Positions 36,251 to 45,425 of a stretch of 64,000 bases of DNA are shown here, piece after piece. The notes under the pieces were generated by a model. The model worked only from the letters and a program-made list of their open reading frames with translations. It was not told where the DNA came from and made no database searches. The stretch is from UA16 sp905478895 (GTDB taxonomy: Bacteria > Bacteroidota > Bacteroidia > Flavobacteriales_D > Sanyastnellaceae), in contig CALSQO010000002.1 of the NCBI GenBank assembly GCA_943788495.1, positions 496,001 to 560,000 on the forward strand, given 5' to 3'. The translations under genes and the position numbers were made by a program. How positions within the stretch are numbered: the first letter of the stretch is position 1; every line of letters begins with the position of its first letter.

Positions 36251-37354
36251 ATGGACGGCGATCAATCGGAAGCAGAAGGCGAACAAAAGGCCACCGAAGC
36301 CAAGGAGGTGGCGGGAGAAGAGCTTTTTGAGCACCACCAGTTGGTTGCGGATCCGGGTCAGGTTCCTTTGCGGGTGGATAAATTTATACTCAATTTGGTT
36401 TCGAATATGTCTCGGACAAGGTTGCAAGGAGCTGCCAAGGCGGGCTATGTCCGTGTCAATGGTGTTCCGGTCAAACCCAATCACAAGGTGAAAGCCTTGG
36501 ATATTGTGACGATTGAATTGCCCAATCCTGTTCGCACGTTTGAATTGATTCCGGAGCAGATGGAACTGGACGTGATGTATGAGGACGAGGAGGTTTTGGT
36601 GGTGAATAAGCCAGCAGGATTGGTCGTTCATCCTGGCAACGGAAATTATGCCGGAACATTGGTGCATGGAGTCGCTTGGCATCTGTTGCAACAGCAAACC
36701 AATCTCCCACCGGATTTGTCGAATGGTCGACCTGTGGATGCGCAATTCAATGAAGTGATTCCGAGGCCGGGTCTGGTCCATCGGTTGGACAAAGACACCA
36801 CGGGAGTGATGGTCCTGGGCAAAACGGAGCAAGCCATGACTTCGTTGAGTCAACAATTTTTTGAGCGCAGTGTCGACCGGCGTTATCTGGCCCTGGTGTG
36901 GGGTGATTTGGAGAAAGATGGGACCATTGAAGGTCACATTGGTAGAAACAGACGCAATCGAAAAATTCAAGCCGTATTTCCACACGGTGACGAAGGAAAG
37001 CACGCCACAACCCATTATACGGTTTTGGAGCGTCTCGGTCCGGTGACCTTACTGGAGTGCAAGCTCGAGACCGGACGCACGCATCAGATCCGTGTGCACA
37101 TGGAACACTTGGGGCATCCGCTATTCGGCGACGTTTCATATGGCGGCAATCGCGCCGTCAAAGGTGTCAGAGGAGGCAAATACCAGGCGTTTCTCAACAA
37201 TTGTTTCGAGGTACTGCCTCGGCAGTCGCTTCATGCGAGATCATTGGCTTTCACACATCCGACGAGTCACGAGAGACTTGTTTTTGAAACCAAATTGCCC
37301 TCGGACATGATTACGGTCATTGACCGCTGGAAGTCTTATCTGGGAGGGGTATAA
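36251..37354 (+). CDS. rluD: RluA-family 23S rRNA pseudouridine synthase (RluD-like)
   Basis: A 367-residue enzyme with an N-terminal acidic extension (1-35), an S4 RNA-binding domain (LRVDKFILNLVSNMSRTRLQ to about 90) and a pseudouridine synthase domain. The catalytic Asp is D180 in HRLDKDTTG; KLETGRTHQIRVHMEHLGHPLFGD is the second family motif. RluD modifies U1911/1915/1917 of 23S rRNA; exact sites here are inferred. ATG 36251 follows the T9SS gene stop after 4 bases; the in-frame ATG at 36212 would overlap that gene. Confidence 0.92.
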   Translation: MDGDQSEAEGEQKATEAKEVAGEELFEHHQLVADPGQVPLRVDKFILNLVSNMSRTRLQGAAKAGYVRVNGVPVKPNHKVKALDIVTIELPNPVRTFELIPEQMELDVMYEDEEVLVVNKPAGLVVHPGNGNYAGTLVHGVAWHLLQQQTNLPPDLSNGRPVDAQFNEVIPRPGLVHRLDKDTTGVMVLGKTEQAMTSLSQQFFERSVDRRYLALVWGDLEKDGTIEGHIGRNRRNRKIQAVFPHGDEGKHATTHYTVLERLGPVTLLECKLETGRTHQIRVHMEHLGHPLFGDVSYGGNRAVKGVRGGKYQAFLNNCFEVLPRQSLHARSLAFTHPTSHERLVFETKLPSDMITVIDRWKSYLGGV

Positions 37355-37392
37355 GCAGGTGAAGGCCCTGCGTTACCAATCGTTTGTTGTTC

Positions 37393-38334
37393 TTACCGTT
37401 TGCGTGCAATGTGGTCCAAAGCGCGCTCAAACGATGTGCGCGTATCAATGACGCGAGTCATTGTGAACTGAATCGTCCCGTAGCTATCGTTCGTTTCTGG
37501 ATTGCCCCGGTACGTCCCACCTTCACTGTAATTGTGGTTTCCGAGGTTGCCGGCTGCGGGATCATTGATCGCCGCTAGGACACTTGCGTTTGATTGGCTG
37601 CTGATGGCCTCTGCCAATGGCGATAGAAAGTCTGGATTGGCATACATGCCCGAGAGATCGTCCAAATAGTCGGTAAACGTGGCTCTCCATGAGCCTTCCA
37701 CACCGAAAATCCATCCTTTGCCTAACCCAAATTCAAGTCCAAATCCCATGGGGATTGCAGCGATGAGAGCGGCATATTCTTCCACTTGTCCTTCTGTTCG
37801 AAGGGGTCGCAAATCATACCATCGGTCTTCCCATTCGTTGTTTGGGTCGTCTGTGATTTGTGCTTGTGGATTGTGGAGCACGCCATACACACCCGTGAAG
37901 GCGAATAGTTTCAAGGACATTTTACCCGGCCGAGAGAAGTTTCGAGGGTAACTCGATTGCCCGAAGTTTACAAGCGTGAAATCCGTGCGGAATCCGAATT
38001 CGACCATGCGATTTCGGAAATTAAGGTTGCGCGCTTGTCGGGCTGGATCTTCGGCATTTTTATCCGCTTGGCGGATGTGCACGTAATTGATTTCACCCGA
38101 TACCCGCACATAGTCGTTGGCCGCATATCGCAGAAAACCACCAAAGGCTGGAGACGTAGTGATGATGTCGGCATCCAGCAAGGACGCTCTTGGGTCGAAT
38201 TTCCCGCCGATCTCACCGAGGTAGTTTGAGCCTCCCATGGAGATGCCAATGGACAGCGGTGTGTTCTGGCCTTGTGCGGTCAGGCTTACCAGAAGCACAG
38301 TCAAAATGGCTATAGTATTCTTCACTCTCTGCAT
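37393..38334 (-). CDS. PorG-like outer-membrane protein (DUF6089)
   Basis: A 313-residue protein with a signal peptide (TIAILTVLLVSLTAQGQ). The start of the mature part, SIGISMGGSNYLGEIGG, and later FRTDFTLVNFG, SLKLFAFTGVYGVLHNP and FGLEFGLGKGWIFGVEGSWR match the DUF6089 pattern that includes P. gingivalis PorG. PorG interacts with the T9SS ring of PorK/PorN (GldK/GldN). This places it functionally near the gld genes, though ABC-F lies between them. The call as PorG is by family pattern only; a generic barrel is the alternative. Confidence 0.72.
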   Translation of the reverse strand: MQRVKNTIAILTVLLVSLTAQGQNTPLSIGISMGGSNYLGEIGGKFDPRASLLDADIITTSPAFGGFLRYAANDYVRVSGEINYVHIRQADKNAEDPARQARNLNFRNRMVEFGFRTDFTLVNFGQSSYPRNFSRPGKMSLKLFAFTGVYGVLHNPQAQITDDPNNEWEDRWYDLRPLRTEGQVEEYAALIAAIPMGFGLEFGLGKGWIFGVEGSWRATFTDYLDDLSGMYANPDFLSPLAEAISSQSNASVLAAINDPAAGNLGNHNYSEGGTYRGNPETNDSYGTIQFTMTRVIDTRTSFERALDHIARKR

Positions 38335-38463
38335 ACGACGAAGGTGGAGAATTGGTTGCGGTTTGTCAAGGTTCCTTAGGCCTGGGAATTTTGACTTTTA
38401 AACAGGGGTTATTAACAATGACACCGTCTTATTCAACATGCTCGTTCGCCGCTTCAGCGGCAT

Positions 38464-40431
38464 TCAAATCAATTTTTCCCCCAGAAGGGTCCACTCTTCC
38501 ATGGCTGCTTGGAGTTCGTTTTGAACGGTTTCGTACTGGTAGGACAATTCGGTCATTTTCCCTCGATCCTCTGTTCCAACAGCGATAATTTGTTCATCCA
38601 ATGCCTTCAAGTCATTTTCCTTTTGAGCGATGATACCTTCCAGTTTTTTGAACCGATTTTGATCCTTTCGTTCTTGCTTTTCCCGCTCTTTCCGAGCTTT
38701 GTATGACTCTTTGTTGGTAACGCTCGGATGATTTTTCTTCCCTTGGTCCGAGGTGGTGGTCGTGCTTTTTGTTTTCGGCGTGGGGACCTTTGTTCCTTTC
38801 TCAGCTTCGTAAGCACGAATGCTATTTGCATGCTTTTCGTGCAAGAACTGCTTGATATCGCCGATGTATTGCTTCAATCCCGTTGGCGTAACCTCGTAGA
38901 CCAATTCGGTAAGGGAATTCAAAAAATCCCGGTCGTGTGAGACCACAATCAGGGTTCCATCAAAAGCTTGCAACGCCTCTTTCAGCACTCCTTTGGCTCG
39001 GATGTCCAGGTGGTTGGTGGGCTCGTCAAGGATTAACAAGTTGTAAGGATGCAAGAGCAATTTGCAGAGTGCGAGTCGGGCTTTTTCACCGCCCGAAAGC
39101 ACTTTTACTTTCTTGTCGGCGTCTTCTCCTGAAAATAAAAAAGCACCGAGGATACTGCGAAGTTTTTTACGGATTTCTCCAACGGCAACATCATCGAGGG
39201 TTTCGTAAACGGTGAGGTTACCATCCAATTCTTCGGCTTGGTTTTGGGCGTAGTACCCAATGTCCACGTTGTGCCCAATGGTCAAATCTCCCACGTGGGA
39301 TTCGAGTCCCATGAAAATACGGGTGAGGGTCGTTTTCCCCGCGCCATTCTTTCCAACCAATGCGACCTTTTGCTGCCGAGCGAGGATAAAGTCGACCCCT
39401 TCGAATACAGGTTTTTGGTCGTATGTTTTGCAGAGACGGGTGGCTTCGATGCTCACCTTTCCCGATCTCGGTGCAGAAGGAAAACGGAAACGAATGTCGG
39501 CTTTGTCTGTGGCATCCACTTCAATCCGTTCGAGTTTGTCCAGTTTTTTAATCAAGGACTGAGCGAAGGCCGCTTTGTTTTTTTTAGCGCGAAATTTATT
39601 AATTAGGACTTCGGTGTCTTCAATGTATTTCTGTTGGTTTTTGTATGCCTGCTCTTGTCTCGTGCGCTCCTCCTCACGCCATACCTGGTATTTCGAGAAG
39701 CTTGATTTGAAATCAAATAGCTTGATGGGAGTGATTTCAATGGTTCGCGTAGTCAAATTGTCCAAAAACGTCCGGTCGTGAGAAATGAGAAGGATAGAGC
39801 TGGATGATTGCAGAAGGAAGCCTTCTAACCATTCTATGCTTTCTAAATCGAGGTGATTGGTCGGCTCATCCAACAGGAGCAGCTCCGGGCTTGCGAGCAA
39901 TAGCTTAGCCAGCTCAACGCGCATTTTCCATCCGCCAGAAAACTCACTCATGGTACGGCTCATGTCTTCTGGCATGAACCCCAATCCTTGAAGGATGCGC
40001 TGGACTTGCTCTTCTTGAGAAGCACCACCTAAGAGGTCGATTCGCTCATTTGTGGTGGTGAGCTCTTCGATTAACCGACCGTATGCGGTACTCTCATAAT
40101 CGGTCCGCTCCCCGAGTTCTTTCGTGATTTCCTCAAGGCGTCCTTCCAGGTCTTGTACCTCAACGAATGCACTGCTGGCCTCCTCAAGAATCGTTGCCTT
40201 CTCATTGTGTTCCATCTCTTGCGGGAGGTATCCAACCTTTGATCCTTTGGGCATGGTCACACTGCCGGAAGAAGGCGGATTTACGCCTGCTATAATTTTA
40301 AGCAAGGTTGATTTCCCTGCTCCATTTCTTCCCACCAATCCCACGCGCTCTCGAAGACCAATGAAGAGATCGAGGTTTTCGAATAGCGTTCGTTGGCCGA
40401 AGTGGACCGCAATGTTGGAGATGCTTAGCAT
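38464..40431 (-). CDS. ABC-F family ATPase (ribosome-associated)
   Basis: A 655-residue cytosolic protein with two ABC domains and no membrane segment. Walker A motifs are GRNGAGKS at 34-41 and GKNGAGKT at 360-367; signatures are SEFSGGWKMR and LSGGEKARLAL; Walker B/Asp-box LLLDEPTNHLDL and LILDEPTNHLDI. The linker between the ABC domains (about 245-315) is the P-site tRNA interaction motif region. A Lys-rich hinge and C-terminal coiled coil (about 560-650) complete it. ABC-F proteins act on ribosomes; which one this is cannot be decided. A terminator upstream separates it from gldN. Confidence 0.92.
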   Translation of the reverse strand: MLSISNIAVHFGQRTLFENLDLFIGLRERVGLVGRNGAGKSTLLKIIAGVNPPSSGSVTMPKGSKVGYLPQEMEHNEKATILEEASSAFVEVQDLEGRLEEITKELGERTDYESTAYGRLIEELTTTNERIDLLGGASQEEQVQRILQGLGFMPEDMSRTMSEFSGGWKMRVELAKLLLASPELLLLDEPTNHLDLESIEWLEGFLLQSSSSILLISHDRTFLDNLTTRTIEITPIKLFDFKSSFSKYQVWREEERTRQEQAYKNQQKYIEDTEVLINKFRAKKNKAAFAQSLIKKLDKLERIEVDATDKADIRFRFPSAPRSGKVSIEATRLCKTYDQKPVFEGVDFILARQQKVALVGKNGAGKTTLTRIFMGLESHVGDLTIGHNVDIGYYAQNQAEELDGNLTVYETLDDVAVGEIRKKLRSILGAFLFSGEDADKKVKVLSGGEKARLALCKLLLHPYNLLILDEPTNHLDIRAKGVLKEALQAFDGTLIVVSHDRDFLNSLTELVYEVTPTGLKQYIGDIKQFLHEKHANSIRAYEAEKGTKVPTPKTKSTTTTSDQGKKNHPSVTNKESYKARKEREKQERKDQNRFKKLEGIIAQKENDLKALDEQIIAVGTEDRGKMTELSYQYETVQNELQAAMEEWTLLGEKLI

Positions 40432-40462
40432 GAGGTCGGCAAAGTTCGCTTATTCGCAGAGC

Positions 40463-40490
40463 AAAAAAAAGCCGGTCTCGAAAGACCGGC
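40463..40490 (-). terminator. rho-independent terminator after gldN
   Basis: On the minus strand the stem GCCGGTCT (40490-40483) pairs with AGACCGGC (40478-40471) across a TTCG tetraloop and is followed by eight T residues (40470-40463). It ends the gldK-L-M-N transcript 20 bases after gldN. Confidence 0.92.
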
Positions 40491-40509
40491 TTCTAATTTT
40501 TTTATTGGA

Positions 40510-41370
40510 TCAATAATGCCAAAGGTCGTGCTCCAATAGAAAGAGCTCTTCTTTGATGCGCTCCGATTCGGCCAATGCATCGAGACCACGAGCGTACGAT
40601 GAAATCGGACGGTCATACACATTTGATTCCTTGACGATGAAGCTGCTGAAGAATCGCTTTTGGAACAAGTCCTCATACGTTCGGCGCTGTGCATCGTTGA
40701 GTGGATTGTAGGCCTCTGAATTTGCAAATACGTAGCGACATTCGGGGTAATACAACCAAAACAAATCCTTGAATCCTTTGGACAAACCCTCGTCATCAAA
40801 CTCTTCCAGCCGAGGGGCGATTCCAATGATTCGAACGTAGCGCTCACTTCGCTGGCGATCCCATATCCAGTCCTCTTTGACCAGGTAACGTGTAATCGCA
40901 CCTGTTTCGATGGCTACTTGTTCTGGACGATCGCCAATCTTCTCGCCCGTCTCCAAATCAAACTCGGGAATGAGCACCGTTGGGTTCAAAATTGAATCGA
41001 CTTGGTTTGGCGTGAGCGGATATCGGAATTCATCATCGTCTCCTGCGGGACCGGTCCCGTATGCGACAAGAGAACCTTCAACAAGCAATGCATTTCGGAT
41101 GACGTCAAACAAGCTTTTGCGATCAGCAATGGGCTTGATGGGATAGTAATAGGGATGATTCATCTTCTCCCGAAGGTCAATTTCTTGCCAAATTCGCTGT
41201 GTATACATCACATCTGCTTCGCGGAGGTGAGGATAAGGCACTACGCGCTTCGTAATGTTAGCTTCCTTGACATATGCTCCGTCCAAGACATTGGAAACTT
41301 GCGCATCAAGTTGTGCAGTGTTACCAATCGCTAGAATGCAGAGCAGGGTGGGGATGATGAACCTATTCAT
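40510..41370 (-). CDS. gldN: gliding motility / T9SS protein GldN (PorN)
   Basis: A 286-residue periplasmic protein with a signal peptide (IIPTLLCILAIGNTAQLDAQ). GldN-type segments are DGAYVKEANITKRVVPYPHLREADVMYTQRIW, REKMNHPYYYPIKP, KEDWIWDRQRSERYVRIIGIAP, DLFWLYYPECRYVFAN and YEDLFQKRFFSSFIVKE. GldN forms the ring with the lipoprotein GldK on the inner side of the outer membrane. It is the last gene of the gldKLMN run; gldM ends 14 bases upstream. Confidence 0.96.
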   Translation of the reverse strand: MNRFIIPTLLCILAIGNTAQLDAQVSNVLDGAYVKEANITKRVVPYPHLREADVMYTQRIWQEIDLREKMNHPYYYPIKPIADRKSLFDVIRNALLVEGSLVAYGTGPAGDDDEFRYPLTPNQVDSILNPTVLIPEFDLETGEKIGDRPEQVAIETGAITRYLVKEDWIWDRQRSERYVRIIGIAPRLEEFDDEGLSKGFKDLFWLYYPECRYVFANSEAYNPLNDAQRRTYEDLFQKRFFSSFIVKESNVYDRPISSYARGLDALAESERIKEELFLLEHDLWHY

Positions 41371-41384
41371 GGTGTTCAGATTGT

Positions 41385-43100
41385 TCAGGATACTTTGAGT
41401 TTCATGGTCGCCAATTGCCGTTCTGTTCCATCAGGCATTTTGACGACAATGTCTTCGATATAGATGACATTGCCACGGGTTACGCGGCTAAGAAGCTCCT
41501 TCATGTTGTCTGTTAAACGGTTGCTGTTGGATTTTCGTTCCACCAGGGTGCCATCCCGGCTCACGGATATGCTGAAGCTCTTGACAATGACTTTAACATC
41601 GAAATCAAAATTGACCATTTTTGCTGCGACTCCAGGAGCTCCTAACAATGTGTTTTTGCTAATGGTTCGGTCAGATGGTGCTTTTCCGGCGAATGAAGGC
41701 ACGGGGTCAGGGATTCGTTTTACACGAAAATCCCGAGGTGGCAATGACTTTTTTGTGCCATCTGGCATGGTAGCGGAAACGCTGATTTTGGCATCCTTCG
41801 CTTTACCAGGATCTACAACGTACGAGCCATCGGGTTGTTTCTTGATTTTGTTGTCACCTGAGATGCGCACATCGAGGCGGTCTCCCGGCACGCCTGGGAC
41901 CGAAACTTCCACGGGATTGGGCAATCCTCGGTAGAATACATTCATTTTGGTTGGAGACACGACCAATGCCGGCTCTGCGACCGTGAAACTCGGAGTGTAG
42001 AATGGATAAGGCTCAATATTTCCGTCAGGGCCCTGGAACCGAATCAAGCCTTTGTAATTGACATCACCAAGGGACATCCCGCGGGTTGAAATTCTCAGCT
42101 TTCCAAGACCGTCAGCACCGATGGGTAGGCTCTCAATGTCCTCGTATTCAAGCATGCTCGAATCGCGTCCATTCCATTTTTTATTTTCGATAAAAATGTC
42201 GGGTGGGTTGGTGCCGTCAAATGCAGCCAATAACACATCCGCACGAAAACTATCGCCCCGAAGAATATAATTCGATTCGGGAACCACCAATGGCAGCAAA
42301 TTTGTGAATTTGTAGGATTTGGCGTCAACGCTTCCAAGCAACCAAGAGAGGATGTCTTCCTGAATATCCTGCACGTCCAGCGTCATTTTCGTCATCAGCG
42401 GCATGACAGCTGCAAGCGGCACATGGTAGAAGTTCGCTTGTTCCCAGCTGACCTCGCGGTCTTCCACTATTTCGGTGGGAAAGGCGAATGTTTCGTCGAT
42501 CTGTGCTTTAATGGTTTCCGGCAATTCTCTTCGTAGGCCTAAATTGTCCGTGACGGAGATATTGCGAAGGTACTCAGCGTATGAGCTCATTTTCGTTCTC
42601 AGGTCAACCGCCGTCCACTCCCCTTCAAGCGGTGTCGCGGGTTCAGCCAACCCCACGTAGGTGGTGAGATTTTGGTATTCGTCCTTGATTGGGACGTGCT
42701 TCAGATTCAAAACGGTATCCATACCGTTTTCGTCCTTACCAATGAAGGCAGAATAGTTCAATTCACCTGCCTCGTCGTAGTCGCCTGCAGACGCTGCCAT
42801 GATTCGAGCTTTCAACTCGTTGACATAACTGATCAACGCGTCAGAACGCTGATTGACGACTTCAGCTCGGTCGAAGAATGGCTGAACTTTTTCCTTATTT
42901 TGCAAGTACTTGGCCTGCAGTGCAGAAGAGGTTTCATTCACTTTGGAGTCGAGCGTTCCTTGCGTATTGCGCAAGCTGTTTTCGACTTTTACGAATCCGT
43001 TTAGGACTTCTTTTGATATGTTCAAGGCGAGAAGCGCGGTGAGTACCAAGTACATCATTCCGATCATCTTCTGTCTGGGTGTTTCTTTTCCTCCAGCCAT
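41385..43100 (-). CDS. gldM: gliding motility / T9SS motor protein GldM (PorM)
   Basis: A 571-residue protein: a cytoplasmic MAGGKETPRQKM, one inner-membrane helix (IGMMYLVLTALLALNISKEVL), and a long periplasmic rod of four domains that reaches the GldKN ring. Typical GldM phrases are NGFVKVENSLRNTQ, VSPTKMNVFYRGLPNPVEVSVPGV and the last-domain stretch SNRLTDNMKELLSRVTRGNVIYIEDI. With GldL it forms the proton-driven rotary motor that powers T9SS and gliding. gldL lies 42 bases upstream. Confidence 0.96.
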   Translation of the reverse strand: MAGGKETPRQKMIGMMYLVLTALLALNISKEVLNGFVKVENSLRNTQGTLDSKVNETSSALQAKYLQNKEKVQPFFDRAEVVNQRSDALISYVNELKARIMAASAGDYDEAGELNYSAFIGKDENGMDTVLNLKHVPIKDEYQNLTTYVGLAEPATPLEGEWTAVDLRTKMSSYAEYLRNISVTDNLGLRRELPETIKAQIDETFAFPTEIVEDREVSWEQANFYHVPLAAVMPLMTKMTLDVQDIQEDILSWLLGSVDAKSYKFTNLLPLVVPESNYILRGDSFRADVLLAAFDGTNPPDIFIENKKWNGRDSSMLEYEDIESLPIGADGLGKLRISTRGMSLGDVNYKGLIRFQGPDGNIEPYPFYTPSFTVAEPALVVSPTKMNVFYRGLPNPVEVSVPGVPGDRLDVRISGDNKIKKQPDGSYVVDPGKAKDAKISVSATMPDGTKKSLPPRDFRVKRIPDPVPSFAGKAPSDRTISKNTLLGAPGVAAKMVNFDFDVKVIVKSFSISVSRDGTLVERKSNSNRLTDNMKELLSRVTRGNVIYIEDIVVKMPDGTERQLATMKLKVS

Positions 43101-43142
43101 GGTTGATTTTTAATGGTATTAAATCATCGAAAGCCCAGTGGC

Positions 43143-43898
43143 TTATCGACCCATTGCATTTAGCATGTTCCCGTATACCGTATTCAACGAGGCGAGCTTT
43201 TGGGAAAGTTCTGCGATGTTCTCTTTGTACAGCTTGGTGTCTTCCACAGAGTCGTTGAGGTTTTGGACCAAAGCGCCCATTCCCGCATACAATTCAGAAT
43301 TGACCTTGAGTTGCTCCAATTGCGTTCCATACATTTCATTCAATGAAGTCAAATTTTGAGTCATTGTATTCATCGCATTTCCTACTGTTTCACTCATGTC
43401 TCCAGCAGCTTGCAATCCTGTCAGGGATTCCGAAACCTTCGTGTAGTCATCGGCCAATTGCGTCACATTGGAGGTGGCCGAATTCAAGGCATTCCCATAG
43501 TCTTGTGCAGCAGCAGAAACGTCAGCAGCTTCGCCCATTTTGGCGGCTTGGTCACCCAAGTGCCTCATCCCATCTCCGAGGCGCTCGATCAACTCGGACT
43601 CGATGTTGGCTTGTCCCAACATGTCGTCCAATTGACCGGTCACATTCTTTTTGGGAGGGGATCCATCTGCAGGAGTTGCTAATTCTGGGTAAACCAGAGA
43701 CCAATCGGGCTCTTCATGTGGTTTTTCAAACGCTGAAAAGAAGAAGATGATCGCCTCCGTACCCAATCCTACAATCAGCATCTCCGAAGCGAACGGGTAG
43801 TGATTGATTTTAAATAGTGCTCCAACGATTACGACGGCTGCGCCAATCCCGTACATCTTCGCCATCAAGTTTTTCCAGCCTTTGCTTCCTGGTTTCAT
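43143..43898 (-). CDS. gldL: gliding motility / T9SS motor protein GldL (PorL)
   Basis: A 251-residue inner-membrane protein. Two membrane helices (about 13-30, MYGIGAAVVIVGALFKINHYPF, and about 35-58, MLIVGLGTEAIIFFFSAFEKP) lie at the N-terminus; the second helix carries the conserved Glu in GLGTEAIIFFFSA, proposed as the proton carrier. The rest is a cytoplasmic coiled-coil region with NALNSATSNVTQLADDYTKVSESL. It forms a pentamer around the GldM dimer. Confidence 0.95.
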   Translation of the reverse strand: MKPGSKGWKNLMAKMYGIGAAVVIVGALFKINHYPFASEMLIVGLGTEAIIFFFSAFEKPHEEPDWSLVYPELATPADGSPPKKNVTGQLDDMLGQANIESELIERLGDGMRHLGDQAAKMGEAADVSAAAQDYGNALNSATSNVTQLADDYTKVSESLTGLQAAGDMSETVGNAMNTMTQNLTSLNEMYGTQLEQLKVNSELYAGMGALVQNLNDSVEDTKLYKENIAELSQKLASLNTVYGNMLNAMGR

Positions 43899-43986
43899 TT
43901 CAAAAAAGTCTTTAAATGTGGTTTCAATTATTTTCTAATGGGGGCTGGTTGCTGCGCTGAGTCGCAGTTTCGACCTCCCTATTGGA

Positions 43987-45351
43987 TCAGTTCCAATCTT
44001 CCGAAGGTCCGCTCTTGCCGCGCCCCATGTAAGTCATAGCGCTGCGAAAACCAACGTATGCTTTACTGGTGTCGCGGTATTCAAATGAACGTGTTCCCGT
44101 TTGGCAGTAGTATCCGATGTCTTTCCAAGATCCTCCGCGTATAACCTTACGATGCAGGGTTGGTGGGTCATCAACTTTCGCGTGATAACTGTATTCGGGA
44201 CTCAGATCATGCGAGAAATCGTACACCGTTTCGTCATAGGCTGTGCTCGTCCATTCCGCTACGTTTCCAGCCATGTTAAACAAACCGTAATCATTTGGGC
44301 TGTAGCTGTCGGTTGATACGGTTCGAATTGCCCCATCTTCAACGTAGTCTCCACGCATCGGCTTGAAATTAGCCAAGGGGCATCCTTGGGCGTTTCGCAT
44401 GTAAGGGCCTCCCCATGGAAACGGACTCAGTTGCAGACCGCCACGAGCGGCATATTCCCACTCTGCTTCTGTTGGTAAGCGGAATCGTTGTACCTCTGAT
44501 TGTCCATTGCTTGCACGGAAATTGTTCATGAGCGTCGTTCTCCACGCGTTGAACGCTTTCGCTTGGCTCCAAGTCACACCCACCACAGGGTAATTATCAT
44601 ATGCGGGGTGGTGGAAATAATGCATCATGTCCTCAGAGTAGGAGTACGTCGCATCGCGCACCCACACCATCGTATCAGGGTAAACATTGATCGTTTCTTC
44701 AATGATGAACTGAGAACGATCGCTGTGTCCGCGAACGCTGTGCAATTGATTCAAGCTATTCACCTCACCAAATTCTTCGTCCAACCCTCCTTTGCTTGCG
44801 GCAGCGTCGAAATTCATCCACCAGTATCGGAAGTTTAGTTTCCGGGTGTCGTAACTCGCTACATTGTAAAATTGATCAGAGCCTTGAAGGAAATATTCAT
44901 CATAAAGCAGATCAAAAATATCCTCGTCTTGCCAATCAATCGGAGTTTCCCAATTCAGAATGTACCCCTTGTCGATAAAGCGATCCAGTTCCCGTCCCAA
45001 GGCGTCTTCTGCAAAGAAGAAGTCCTCGTTATCGTCTTCGGCAAGGGTGTTGCGGAAAAGTGAATCCTTCACCCAATTGGTGAATTGGCGGTATTCGTTG
45101 TTGGAGATCTCATGCACGTCCATGTAGAACGCTGGGATGCTTACGGTTTTCGAACGCGTGTTCAATGCGAACGGTACATCTTGGTCACTAGGCCCCATTG
45201 TGTATGAACCGAGGTGAATGTAGTTCATTCCGTATGGGTTCACTTGAATCCAATTTTCACGCGGATAAACTCCAATAAGTTCCCCTTGGGGTCCAGCGTA
45301 GCATCCAAACAATGTGGCCGCTGTGATGAGAATTATGAGTGTCTTTTTCAT
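43987..45351 (-). CDS. gldK: gliding motility / T9SS lipoprotein GldK (PorK)
   Basis: A 454-residue outer-membrane lipoprotein. The lipobox LFGC puts the lipidated Cys at 17. The remainder is a formylglycine-generating-enzyme/sulfatase-modifying-factor fold: NYIHLGSYTMGPSDQD, PAFYMDVHEISNNEYRQFTNWV, VGVTWSQAKAFNAWR, RLPTEAEWEYAARGG, NMAGNVAEWTSTA and KVIRGGSWKDIGYYCQTGTRSF. In GldK the fold is structural; FGE catalysis is not expected. ATG 45351 was chosen to give a lipoprotein signal; an in-frame ATG 24 bases upstream would prefix extra residues. Confidence 0.96.
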   Translation of the reverse strand: MKKTLIILITAATLFGCYAGPQGELIGVYPRENWIQVNPYGMNYIHLGSYTMGPSDQDVPFALNTRSKTVSIPAFYMDVHEISNNEYRQFTNWVKDSLFRNTLAEDDNEDFFFAEDALGRELDRFIDKGYILNWETPIDWQDEDIFDLLYDEYFLQGSDQFYNVASYDTRKLNFRYWWMNFDAAASKGGLDEEFGEVNSLNQLHSVRGHSDRSQFIIEETINVYPDTMVWVRDATYSYSEDMMHYFHHPAYDNYPVVGVTWSQAKAFNAWRTTLMNNFRASNGQSEVQRFRLPTEAEWEYAARGGLQLSPFPWGGPYMRNAQGCPLANFKPMRGDYVEDGAIRTVSTDSYSPNDYGLFNMAGNVAEWTSTAYDETVYDFSHDLSPEYSYHAKVDDPPTLHRKVIRGGSWKDIGYYCQTGTRSFEYRDTSKAYVGFRSAMTYMGRGKSGPSEDWN

Positions 45352-45425
45352 GTTGCTTGCAGGCTGTGAATCCACGTAGGATTACGTATAATAACTCGAA
45401 AATGTTGCCATTTCGTATGTTGCGC

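Noticed and set aside
38448..38461. GCCGCT-TC-AGCGGC hairpin after the ABC-F stop as a terminator.
   Set aside because: There is no T-run on the minus strand after the stem and the loop is only two bases.
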